Shown piece by piece: positions 51,381-59,420 of a stretch of 64,000 nt of DNA; the stretch's first letter is position 1, and each line of letters starts with the position of its first letter. The notes below the pieces were generated by a model. It had not been told where the DNA came from and did not search any database. It saw nothing but the letters and a program-made list of their open reading frames with translations. The translations under genes and the position numbers were made by a program. This DNA is from Solibaculum mannosilyticum (GTDB lineage: Bacteria > Bacillota > Clostridia > Oscillospirales > Acutalibacteraceae). The stretch covers positions 186,001 through 250,000 of the forward strand of contig NZ_AP023321.1 in NCBI RefSeq assembly GCF_015140235.1, read 5' to 3'.

Positions 51381-52691
51381 GCACGCCTTTTTGCCAATTG
51401 CAGGCCGGATGAGCAAAATGGAGAGCAATACGGTAATCAGTTCCGCCGAGGGGAAAGCCAGCCAAATGCCGTGGATTCCCCACAAGCTGGAGAGCGTCAC
51501 AGCCAGGATCAGGATAGCCACCGCGCCCCGGACGATGGAAATGGCAAAGGACGGCCTGGGACGTTCGGTGGCCGCCAGGTAAGCGGATGAGACAATGCTG
51601 ACGCCCACAAATAAAAATCCGATGAAATAGACGCGAAGCCCTTCAAAGGCCAGATCTGCCAAGACGGGATCGTTTTCGCTGTTGAAGATGGACACCAAAG
51701 GCTCGGTGAAGAAAAACACCGCCAGATAGAGCAGAACGCCCAGGAAAAGTGAGACAAGAATGGAATACCTTAAAATGGTATGGGACTCTTGGGATTTCCC
51801 TCGGCCATACAGACGGCTGACGAGAGGCTGGACTCCTTGAGCGATCCCCGTAAAAATGGCCAGGGCCACCAAAGCCAAATTGGCTACGATGCCGTAAGCC
51901 GCCACACCGGTGTTGCCCGCCGCCTGTAGGATCAGGAGGTTGAAGACGATGAGCACGATGCCGGAGGAAATCTCATTGATAAAGGCGGAGCTTCCCAGCC
52001 CCAAAAGGGATACTGCATTGAAAAAGGAAAAATTTATTTTTTGAAAGTGAAAGTGGTTCTTTTTGGCAATGCGATGCCGCGAGAGAGTGAGCATACTGAT
52101 GATGGGGGCAAGCCCTGTGGCGAAGGCCGCGCCAAAGATCCCCATATTCAGAGGGAACATAAAAAGGTAGTCCAAAACAATATTGGAGAGGCTGCCGACG
52201 ATCATGCCCGTCATGGCCAATCGAGGGGCGTGATCGTTTCGGACAAAGGCCAGAAAAATTTGATTTAAAAGAAAACAAGGCGCAAAACAAAGGATGGTCT
52301 TGAGATACGTTGCCGTCATCTCCAATATGGTTCCCCGTGCACCCAGGAGCCATGCAATGGAAGAGGAGGCGGTAATCCCGATCAAGACAAAAGCAGTCCC
52401 AAACGCAAGGCCCAGCAGGACGGTGGTGGTAAAGATGCGGTTTGCTTGGGACGGATGATCCTGGGACTGGAAGATGCTGTATTTGGTGGCGCCGCCGATG
52501 CCCAGCATCAGTCCGGTGGCGTGGATGACGCTGTAAATGGAGATGGCGATGTTGAGGGCGGCCAGACCGCTGGTACCCAGGCGGGCGGAGGTAAAATAGG
52601 TATCGGCCAGGATGTAGCAGGACAATCCCAGCATGCCCAGGACATTGAGCGATACATACTTGGAAAAATCTTTGAGCAAACTTGTTTTCAT
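51375..52691 (-). CDS. MATE-family multidrug/cation exporter (MepA type)
   Basis: The 438-residue membrane protein has 12 predicted helices in two MatE halves. LGMLGLSCYILADTYFTSARLG opens the first half and ATKYSIFQSQD follows helix 2; the second half begins near GNTGVAAYGIVANLALVALAI. MATE proteins expel cationic drugs or metabolites using Na+ or H+. Start is ATG 52691, preceded by GAGGAGGG. The gene follows a structured leader with an intrinsic terminator, so expression is probably controlled by attenuation. Confidence 0.93.
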   Translation of the reverse strand: MKTSLLKDFSKYVSLNVLGMLGLSCYILADTYFTSARLGTSGLAALNIAISIYSVIHATGLMLGIGGATKYSIFQSQDHPSQANRIFTTTVLLGLAFGTAFVLIGITASSSIAWLLGARGTILEMTATYLKTILCFAPCFLLNQIFLAFVRNDHAPRLAMTGMIVGSLSNIVLDYLFMFPLNMGIFGAAFATGLAPIISMLTLSRHRIAKKNHFHFQKINFSFFNAVSLLGLGSSAFINEISSGIVLIVFNLLILQAAGNTGVAAYGIVANLALVALAIFTGIAQGVQPLVSRLYGRGKSQESHTILRYSILVSLFLGVLLYLAVFFFTEPLVSIFNSENDPVLADLAFEGLRVYFIGFLFVGVSIVSSAYLAATERPRPSFAISIVRGAVAILILAVTLSSLWGIHGIWLAFPSAELITVLLSILLIRPAIGKKACE

Positions 52692-52705
52692 CAAATCCCT
52701 CCTCA

Positions 52706-52800
52706 AAAGAAAAAGCGCCCGTCCACACTCCTTCTACGACCTACTGGAATGTGTCAAGGCGCTTACAAGCCTACCCGGTGGCAGGCGGCAAGACGTATTT
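52706..52800 (-). promoter_or_regulatory. Attenuator leader of the MATE gene, candidate guanidine-IV (mepA) riboswitch
   Basis: The minus-strand leader has a short hairpin, GCCTGCC-ACCG-GGTAGGC (52769-52786), then a long hairpin with AAGCGCC/GGCGCTT as outer stem and ACATTCC/GGAGTGT as inner stem (52713-52764), followed by TTTTTCTTTT. The second is an intrinsic terminator placed just before the ribosome site. Guanidine-IV riboswitches precede mepA-type MATE genes in Clostridia and control termination; the layout fits, but I cannot verify the consensus. Confidence 0.55.
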
Positions 52801-52806
52801 TTTGTT

Positions 52807-52836
52807 ATTATAGCAGAGGAGTATTTTGTACGTCAA
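52807..52836 (-). promoter_or_regulatory. Promoter of the MATE gene leader
   Basis: On the minus strand TTGACG (52831-52836), 18 bases, TATAAT (52807-52812). Confidence 0.85.
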
Positions 52837-53019
52837 GGGATGAAGGAAGGAAAACGGACGGAGGACACAGCGTATGGATGCTGTTTTTGAAAAAATATTT
52901 TTGTGAAAAGCTGCTATTTCTATAGGTGCAGGTTTTGACAAGCAAAGCATTACCCTGTCCTGACAGAGGAAAAAATAGAGCTTATTGCGGAAAAAACAGT
53001 CGGTTTAAGGAGGTTACTC

Positions 53020-53048
53020 TTGTCAATTTTGTGCAATTATGGTACTAT
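53020..53048 (+). promoter_or_regulatory. yebC promoter
   Basis: TTGTCA (53020-53025), 17 bases ending in TGG, TACTAT (53043-53048). Confidence 0.7.
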
Positions 53049-53133
53049 TAGAGAACCAAGTGCAGTGCACAAAATGAATCCATTCACCGGGGCTTTTGTA
53101 TGAGCTTCCGGCATTTTACAGGAGTGAATAAAC

Positions 53134-53877
53134 ATGTCAGGCCATTCCAAGTGGAACAACATCAAACGCAAAAAGGAAAAAACCGACTCCCAGCGCGCCA
53201 AGATCTTCACCAAGATCGGCCGTGAGATCGCTGTGGCGGTCAAAGAGGGCGGCAGCGGCGACCCAAACGTCAATTCCCGTCTAAAAGACGTCATCGCCAA
53301 AGCAAAGCAGAACAACGTCCCCAATGACAACATCGAGCGCATCATCAAAAAGGCGTCGGGCGAGGGCAACTCCGACAACTTCGAATCCATCCAGTATGAG
53401 GGTTACGGACCCTGCGGCGTAGCGGTCATCGTGGAGACCCTGACCGATAACCGTAACCGTACCGCCGGCGATCTTCGCCATTACTTCGATAAATTCGGCG
53501 GCAATCTGGGTACTCCCGGCTGCGTATCCTTTATGTTCCAGAAGAAGGGCGTCCTGGTCATCGAAAAGGAAGGCCGTGAGGAGGATCAGGTGATGGAGGA
53601 CGCTTTGGAGGCCGGCGCATCCGACTTCCAAGCCGACGAGGATGTGTTTGAGATCCAGACCGAACCGGAAGATTTTTCCGGCGTGCGGGACGACTTGGCC
53701 GCTAAGGGATATGAATTCGTATCGGCTGAAGTGGAGCAGGTGCCGGACACCTATTCCCGCATCGAGGATGCCGATCTGGCGGTCAAGATGGGCAAGCTGC
53801 TTGAAATGCTGGAGGATAACGACGACGTCCAAGCCGTATGGCACAACTGGGAGAATCCCGACGAGGACGAGGCGTAA
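53134..53877 (+). CDS. yebC: YebC/PmpR-family translation or transcription regulator
   Basis: The 247-residue protein is a typical full-length YebC. It begins [19 protein letters not shown], then [19 protein letters not shown] and [23 protein letters not shown]. Family members have been described as DNA-binding regulators and, more recently, as factors that help ribosomes at proline-rich stretches. It is cytosolic. The gene is followed after 68 bases by a lipoprotein gene with no terminator between, so the two may be co-transcribed. Confidence 0.96.
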   Translation: MSGHSKWNNIKRKKEKTDSQRAKIFTKIGREIAVAVKEGGSGDPNVNSRLKDVIAKAKQNNVPNDNIERIIKKASGEGNSDNFESIQYEGYGPCGVAVIVETLTDNRNRTAGDLRHYFDKFGGNLGTPGCVSFMFQKKGVLVIEKEGREEDQVMEDALEAGASDFQADEDVFEIQTEPEDFSGVRDDLAAKGYEFVSAEVEQVPDTYSRIEDADLAVKMGKLLEMLEDNDDVQAVWHNWENPDEDEA

Positions 53878-53945
53878 CCATCCATCGGTCCTTTAGAGAA
53901 TGGACAACACGGCCGAAGAAGGCCATGGAAAGGATCGTAACAAAC

Positions 53946-55103
53946 ATGAAAAAGGTAATAAAGAAGGCAACGGCAGTATTTTTGGCTTTGACTATGGCGA
54001 TGAGCCTTGCAAGCTGCCAGGTAAACGAGAAGGAATGGGCTTATAAGGTGGGGGATACAGAAGTTCCCGCGGGCGTATACCGGATTTTCCAGCTGGAGGC
54101 GTTCACAGCGGCCAAAGGCCTGGTGGAGGACAGCAGCAAATCCCTGTTTGAACAGCAGATTGAAGGTAAGGATGCCGCCGATTGGATCAACGATACGGTG
54201 GACGAACATATCCGCACCTGTATGGCTGCAGAGGCAGAGCTCAAAGAGATGGGCCTGATCCCCCTGAGCCAGGAGGATCAGAACGCCATTGAATCCAGTG
54301 CCAAAGCGTCCTGGGATCCGGAGACTACCTCTACCCTTACGGCAAAAAGCATCTATGGACCTTACGGCGTAGGGTACGATAGCTTTAAACAGTACATTTA
54401 CTATAACGGCCTTGTTTCGCTTCTGCTGGAGGCCAGGTACGGTGAAAACGGTACCGAACCCATTTCCGATGTGGACCTGGCCAATTATTTGCTGGATAAC
54501 TACTACGCTGCCCACATGTGTTATTATTCAGTGACCTCCACCGAAACAAACGCCACGGTTGTAGCCGACGCTTACAACAACTATGTGGAAGAGTACAACG
54601 AAGGCAATGTGACGTGGGAGGACATCCGCGAAAGCGAGCAGTACCGTACCGACAGCGTCAATACCAGCCCTGTGCAGGAAAATGTGATCTTCCCCAAGGA
54701 AGATGCCGAAAACACCATGCCGGAGACCCTTCGCCTTGGTTTTGACAACACCGAACCAGGCAAGGCCTTTACCACCAGCGATGAAGGTATATTGTACTTT
54801 TTCGTCACCTTTAATCAGGATCAGGCTATGGAGTACGTCACCACTCAGCGCAGCCAATTCCTCTCGGAGTTCAAAGGGGAAGAGATCTATGCTGAGATGA
54901 CTCAAAAGAGTGAAGAGATGGGCATCGAAAGAAACGATAGCCTCATCAAGAAATATGATCTCAAACAGCTGGAAAAGGACGTCAATAAGAATACATCCAA
55001 GGCGGCCCAGAGCCGGCAGGAACAATCAATTGCCCCTGCGTCATCTGGCACAGTGATAGAAAGTTCGTCGCCGGCCTCGGCTGGCGAAAGCGCTGCCTCC
55101 TAA
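53946..55103 (+). CDS. Lipoprotein with SurA/foldase-like N-terminal region
   Basis: The 385-residue protein has a signal peptide with lipobox SLASC (Cys at about 22). VGDTEVPAGVYRIFQLEAF and the following helices resemble the chaperone part of SurA/PrsA-type foldases. No parvulin isomerase motif was recognised; two Tyr-rich helical stretches take its place. The C-terminal 40 residues are Ser/Ala/Gln-rich. Start is ATG 53946, with AAAGGA upstream; longer in-frame starts would ruin the signal peptide. A role in extracellular protein folding is a guess. Confidence 0.8.
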   Translation: MKKVIKKATAVFLALTMAMSLASCQVNEKEWAYKVGDTEVPAGVYRIFQLEAFTAAKGLVEDSSKSLFEQQIEGKDAADWINDTVDEHIRTCMAAEAELKEMGLIPLSQEDQNAIESSAKASWDPETTSTLTAKSIYGPYGVGYDSFKQYIYYNGLVSLLLEARYGENGTEPISDVDLANYLLDNYYAAHMCYYSVTSTETNATVVADAYNNYVEEYNEGNVTWEDIRESEQYRTDSVNTSPVQENVIFPKEDAENTMPETLRLGFDNTEPGKAFTTSDEGILYFFVTFNQDQAMEYVTTQRSQFLSEFKGEEIYAEMTQKSEEMGIERNDSLIKKYDLKQLEKDVNKNTSKAAQSRQEQSIAPASSGTVIESSSPASAGESAAS

Positions 55104-55140
55104 TCTGAAGAGGCAGTTTTACCTCTGAAAACTACAGTCA

Positions 55141-55175
55141 AAAGAGCCGATGGAGAAATCCATTGGCTCTTTTTG
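55141..55175 (+). terminator. Terminator of the lipoprotein gene
   Basis: AAAGAGCCGATGGA pairs with TCCATTGGCTCTTT with one wobble, followed by TTG. Confidence 0.88.
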
Positions 55176-55176
55176 T

Positions 55177-55221
55177 ATAAAAAGGCTCTGGAAGAGGGGA
55201 ATATCCACTCCAGCCAGAGCC
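55177..55221 (-). terminator. Terminator of the GNAT gene
   Basis: On the minus strand GGCTCTGG and CCAGAGCC pair and TTTTTAT follows. Confidence 0.75.
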
Positions 55222-55274
55222 AAGACGTATTATTTTCTTCAGGATCTCATAGTATGTACCAAACCGAAAGAGGA

Positions 55275-55748
55275 TTAAGCGAGGGAGAGTACCATGGCGA
55301 TATCGGTCATTTGATACTTAAGTCCGGAAAGTTTCACTTCTTCAAACCCATATTTCCGGTAGAGGGATAAAGCCTCTTTGAGCCGGCTGTTGGTGTAAAG
55401 GATGATGCGTTTCGCACTCATCTGACTGGCGGCAGAGATGGCGTGTTCCATCAGACGTTTCCCCAAGCCCTGGCCGCGGCACTCCGGAATCACTGCCATT
55501 TTGGCTAATTCAAAGGTATGTTCTCCAGCCGGGATGAGGGACACCGTCCCCACCATGTTATCGTCCTGCCGGGCCACAAAGATACAGCCTCCGGGACCAA
55601 GGATGACCTCCTGAGGATGGCTTAGGATGCGGATATCTTCCTCTTCCAGGAGGTCGTATTGGGAGAGCCACTGATAGGAGATTCTTTGGAAATCCTCTAG
55701 GTCAGAGGGCGTAAAAGGATTGATTTGGATGGTTTGCGTTGTGGACAT
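55275..55748 (-). CDS. GNAT-family N-acetyltransferase
   Basis: The 157-residue enzyme has the acetyl-CoA loop VIPECRGQGLGKRLMEHAI (about residues 84-102; Q/RxxGxG/A is met by RGQGLG), preceded by FELAKMAV, and the C-terminal LYRKYGFEEV. It is similar to single-domain GNATs that modify small amines or protein N-termini; the acceptor is unknown. Start is ATG 55748, preceded by GAGGAATC; earlier in-frame ATGs at 55769 and 55781 are less likely. Confidence 0.9.
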   Translation of the reverse strand: MSTTQTIQINPFTPSDLEDFQRISYQWLSQYDLLEEEDIRILSHPQEVILGPGGCIFVARQDDNMVGTVSLIPAGEHTFELAKMAVIPECRGQGLGKRLMEHAISAASQMSAKRIILYTNSRLKEALSLYRKYGFEEVKLSGLKYQMTDIAMVLSLA

Positions 55749-55848
55749 AGGATGATTCCTCCATTCCATGGGACAAGTCAAAAAGACGACAAAAAGTCCT
55801 TATCCCATTGTATGAAGGAACAAAGCATTGGTTCCAAGGGAGGATGGA

Positions 55849-56832
55849 TCAGCTGTTTTTATGGAATACGGCTTGGCCGACCGTCACGACCTCCTCCTCA
55901 TCGGTGATAAACAAGGCGTCAATCTGGTCGAGGTTTTGGATGAGCTGAGTACCGTCGGATATCCCCAGGACAAAGCAGGCGGTGGACAGTGCATCCCCCA
56001 TCACGGAATCGTCCGACAAGATGGTCACCGATGCAAGACCGTTTTCCACCGGGTAACCGGTTGAGGGGTCCAGAATGTGGTGATACCGTTTTCCATCCAC
56101 TTCAAAATAACGCTCATAGGGGCCGGAGGTCACCACCGAACGGTCGTGAACGGCCAGTGTCCCAAGCTGGGAGGATGTATCGAATGGGGAACGCATGCCG
56201 ATGGTCCAGTCGTTGCCGTCGGTGCGTCTGCCAAGGGCGTAGATGTTGCCCCCCAGATCCAGGACAGCGCTTTTGCAGCCGTTTTCACGCAGGTATTCCC
56301 GCATCTGGTCGGCGATGTACCCTTTGGCGATGCCGCCCAGATCAATGCTCATCTCAGGATTGGCCAGGGTGACGGTGCTGCCCTCCACCTGGACTCCACG
56401 GTAGTCCACCAGGGGAAGTACCTCGTCGATCTGGCTCTGGGTAGGGACGCGGGGCGTCTCGGCCTTAAAATCCCATAGCTCCACCAAGGGGGCGATGGTG
56501 ATGTCAAAAGCACCGTCTGTCCATTGGCTGACCTCCAGGCTTTTTTGGATGAGCTGGGCGGTGCGGGGATCCACCTCGACGGGTTTACCGCCCCCACGAT
56601 TGATGCGATAGACGTCGCTGCCCTCTTTTGTGGGACTCAATAGGGCGTCCAGCTCCCGGCAGATGTCCATACAGCCGTTTAAGAGGTCCTGACTGTCAGT
56701 GTCATAAAGGGTGACGGTTACAATGGTATCCAGCAGAAAATCCTGGCGGGAGATCGGCGGATTCATCGAACCGCATCCCGGCACACACAGCAGGACAAGA
56801 CAGATTAGAATAAGACAATACAGTCGTTTCAT
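55849..56832 (-). CDS. apbE: FAD:protein FMN transferase, ApbE family lipoprotein
   Basis: The 327-residue protein has a lipobox VPGC (Cys at about 20) and an ApbE domain. Motifs are DTIVTVTLYD, GAFDITIAPLVELW, DLGGIAKGYIAD, LDLGGNIYALG and the metal-binding HHILDPSTGYP, with SVMGDALSTACFVLG at the end. ApbE attaches FMN covalently to Thr of target proteins such as Rnf/Nqr subunits outside the membrane. No flavinylation target is visible here. It is divergent from feoA. Confidence 0.95.
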   Translation of the reverse strand: MKRLYCLILICLVLLCVPGCGSMNPPISRQDFLLDTIVTVTLYDTDSQDLLNGCMDICRELDALLSPTKEGSDVYRINRGGGKPVEVDPRTAQLIQKSLEVSQWTDGAFDITIAPLVELWDFKAETPRVPTQSQIDEVLPLVDYRGVQVEGSTVTLANPEMSIDLGGIAKGYIADQMREYLRENGCKSAVLDLGGNIYALGRRTDGNDWTIGMRSPFDTSSQLGTLAVHDRSVVTSGPYERYFEVDGKRYHHILDPSTGYPVENGLASVTILSDDSVMGDALSTACFVLGISDGTQLIQNLDQIDALFITDEEEVVTVGQAVFHKNS

Positions 56833-56868
56833 AGACGTAAAGCTCCCTAAGAGAAATCAGATTCTTTT

Positions 56869-57174
56869 ATGATAACAGGTTTGAGGGAAATTGCAAGCTG
56901 GATAAAGGGGGAAGGAGCCATAGAAAAGACGCTGGATCAACTGAAGGCGGGACAATATGGCGTGGTGACGCGTGTGGATGGTCAAGGCGCGGTACGCCGC
57001 CGGATGGCCGATATGGGCATTACGCCTGGGGCAAACGTCTTCATGCGCCGGGCGGCGCCATGGGGGGATCCTGTACAGATCAACGTCCGAGGCTATGAGC
57101 TGACGCTGCGCAAAGCAGAGGCGCGGAGCATCCGGGTGGACGTAAAATCCCCAACCTCAAGCAAACGATGGTAA
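56869..57174 (+). CDS. feoA: Ferrous iron transport accessory protein FeoA
   Basis: The SH3-like FeoA domain runs from TLDQLKAGQYGVVTRV through RRMADMGITPGANVFMRRAAPWGDPVQI to the end. The frame from ATG 56869 gives 101 residues, about 17 more than usual at the N-terminus. The only good ribosome-like site, GGAAGGAG, lies just before an ATA codon at 56920, where the family usually begins. The true start is therefore unclear. feoB begins 11 bases after the stop, so FeoA probably modulates FeoB. Confidence 0.88.
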   Translation: MITGLREIASWIKGEGAIEKTLDQLKAGQYGVVTRVDGQGAVRRRMADMGITPGANVFMRRAAPWGDPVQINVRGYELTLRKAEARSIRVDVKSPTSSKRW

Positions 57175-57185
57175 GGGGGGATACC

Positions 57186-59231
57186 GTGCCAAAAAGCATG
57201 ACGGTGGCCTTGGTGGGCAATCCGAATTGCGGGAAGACCACCTTGTTTAATCAATTGACGGGTTCCAGCCAGTCGGTTGGAAACTGGCCTGGGGTAACGG
57301 TGGAGAAAAAAGAGGGAGCCGTGCGGGAGGATATCTTATCCCATCCGGAAAAGGCCACGGTAGTAGACTTGCCAGGCATTTATTCACTTTCCCCTTACAC
57401 CGATGAAGAGGTAGTGGCGCGGGATTTTATCCTGGACCAGCATCCCGACGTCATCCTCAACATCGTGGACGCCACCAATCTGGAACGAAACCTTTATCTC
57501 ACCACCCAGCTTTTTTTATTGGGACGTCCCGTCGTAGTGGCCCTCAACATGATGGATGTGCTGGAGAAAAAAGGGGAATATATCGGATGCAGGATGCTCC
57601 AGGAAAAACTGGGCGTGCCGGTCCTTCCCATCTCGGCCAGTAAGGGATTGGGCATTCGCAAGCTGATGGAGGCTGTTCATCGAACGGCGTCCGGATGCTA
57701 TGGTCCCCCTAAGCTGAAGGTATTCACCGGGCCGGTGAAGGAGGCGCTCGAAGGCATTGAGGGCATTGTTTCCCAAAGCTGTGCCAAAGTGAGGGCGCCC
57801 GTCTGTTTTGCGGCGGTCAAGCTGCTGGAGGGGGATTCCCTGATGGAGCGGACGCTGGGTCTAACAAGGTGGCAGCTGACTAACATAGGACGCTGGTCAA
57901 GCTATGCGGCGGAAAAGTGGGGCATGGACTGCGAGATGGCGGTGGCCGATCAACGGTATCGGACGCTGTGCGACCTGTGCGGCCAGGTGACAGGGCGGCG
58001 TCCATCTGCCGGAAGAATCACCCTGTCGGAACGTATCGACCGGGTTGTGACCAACAAGTACCTGGCTCTGCCTTTTTTTCTGCTGGCGATGCTATTGCTC
58101 TTTGGCGTCACATTTGGCCCCATAGGCTCCGGGATGCAGGATATGGCGGCCTCCTTCATCGAGGGGATTACAGGTCAAACCCGCAGCCTTTTGGAAGGAT
58201 GGGATGCATCCCCTTGGTCCATCGGCTTCTTGTGCGACGGCGTTTTAGCCGGCGTGGGATCGGTGATCTCCTTCTTCCCCCAGATCCTGCTGCTTTTTTT
58301 CCTGCTCTCCCTGCTGGAGGACAGCGGCTATATGGCGCGGGCCGCCTTCATTATGGATGGCCCGCTGCGAAAAATCGGTTTGACAGGGCGGGCTTTTGTC
58401 CCCATGCTCATGGGCTTTGGATGTACTGTCCCGGCGGCGCTGTCCACCCGCACGTTGGAAAATCCCCGCGACCGTCGGACAGCGCTTATGATCCTCCCCT
58501 TTTTATCCTGTTCGGCCCGGATGCCGGTGTATCTCCTGTTTGCCGCCGCCTTCTTTCAAAGGGGAAAGGTACTGCTGATCCTTTCCCTTTACCTTTTAGG
58601 ACTTCTGGTGGCGGTGCTGTCGGCATGGATCCTCAAAAAGACAGTACATAAGGGCCAAGAAGCCCCCTTTGTTATGGAGATGCCTCCCTATCATCTCCCT
58701 ACGCTGAGGGGGATCGGTATCCATCTGTGGGATAAGGTGAAGGACTTTGCCATGCGGGCAGGGACCGTTTTATTGGGAGCTTCGATAGCCATCTGGTTTC
58801 TCAAGAGCTTCACCCTGTCTTTGTCCATGACGAGCGACCCATCCCAAAGCATATTGGCGTCGATGGGAGGAATGGTTGCCCCGGTACTGGCGCCGTTGGG
58901 ATTCGGGGATTGGCGCAGTGCCGTAGCTCTTCTGACAGGGCTCATGGCCAAGGAATCGGTGGTCAGCACTTTGGGTGTCCTATATGGCGCAGCAGGGGAC
59001 GCCGGCATAGCGCTGACGTCAGCCCTTCAGTCGGCCTATACGCCATTGTCAGCCCTGTCTTTTTTGGTTTTTGTGCTGTTGTATCTCCCTTGTGTTTCGG
59101 CCTTCTCGGCTGTGGCCAAGGAGATGCATTCGGCCAAATGGACGCTCACAGCGGTATTTTATCAGTTGGGCGTGGCTTGGACGGCGTCTTTTGCAGTCTA
59201 CCAGGTGGGGAGGCTGCTGGGACTGGGATAA
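57186..59231 (+). CDS. feoB: Ferrous iron transporter FeoB
   Basis: The 681-residue protein joins an N-terminal G domain to a membrane permease. G1 is GNPNCGKTTLFNQLTG, the switch contains NWPGVTVEKKEG, G3 is DLPGIYSLSPY and G4 NMMD. Two Gate domains with conserved Cys (GFGCTVPA, SCSARMPVY) and about nine helices follow from residue 285. It imports Fe2+ under anaerobic conditions. The GTG start at 57186 is 5 bases after GGGGGG; the ATG at 57168 lies inside feoA. No FeoC or Fur gene is adjacent. Confidence 0.96.
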   Translation: MPKSMTVALVGNPNCGKTTLFNQLTGSSQSVGNWPGVTVEKKEGAVREDILSHPEKATVVDLPGIYSLSPYTDEEVVARDFILDQHPDVILNIVDATNLERNLYLTTQLFLLGRPVVVALNMMDVLEKKGEYIGCRMLQEKLGVPVLPISASKGLGIRKLMEAVHRTASGCYGPPKLKVFTGPVKEALEGIEGIVSQSCAKVRAPVCFAAVKLLEGDSLMERTLGLTRWQLTNIGRWSSYAAEKWGMDCEMAVADQRYRTLCDLCGQVTGRRPSAGRITLSERIDRVVTNKYLALPFFLLAMLLLFGVTFGPIGSGMQDMAASFIEGITGQTRSLLEGWDASPWSIGFLCDGVLAGVGSVISFFPQILLLFFLLSLLEDSGYMARAAFIMDGPLRKIGLTGRAFVPMLMGFGCTVPAALSTRTLENPRDRRTALMILPFLSCSARMPVYLLFAAAFFQRGKVLLILSLYLLGLLVAVLSAWILKKTVHKGQEAPFVMEMPPYHLPTLRGIGIHLWDKVKDFAMRAGTVLLGASIAIWFLKSFTLSLSMTSDPSQSILASMGGMVAPVLAPLGFGDWRSAVALLTGLMAKESVVSTLGVLYGAAGDAGIALTSALQSAYTPLSALSFLVFVLLYLPCVSAFSAVAKEMHSAKWTLTAVFYQLGVAWTASFAVYQVGRLLGLG

Positions 59232-59331
59232 AACATCCTCACCAAAAGGGATAAATGGGAAGCCTTATCGAATGTTTTTTCGTGACAATTTACAATTCGG
59301 CGTCAGATTGGGTTTTTGCGACAAATATAAT

Positions 59332-59360
59332 TTGCTTGTTTTGTGCAGATGGGATATACT
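59332..59360 (+). promoter_or_regulatory. Promoter of the DEAD-box helicase gene
   Basis: TTGCTT (59332-59337), 17 bases, TATACT (59355-59360). The leader is about 55 nt. Confidence 0.8.
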
Positions 59361-59420
59361 GAATGAGATAACATTACCACAACGAGACAAAAAAGTAACA
59401 ATAAAAGGAGCAAACCATTC

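Noticed and set aside
53020-53103. A 28-codon frame starting TTG after AAGGAGG upstream of yebC
   Set aside because: The TTG is the -35 element of the likely yebC promoter, so it would be untranscribed from it; no conserved features. It could only matter if transcription starts further upstream.
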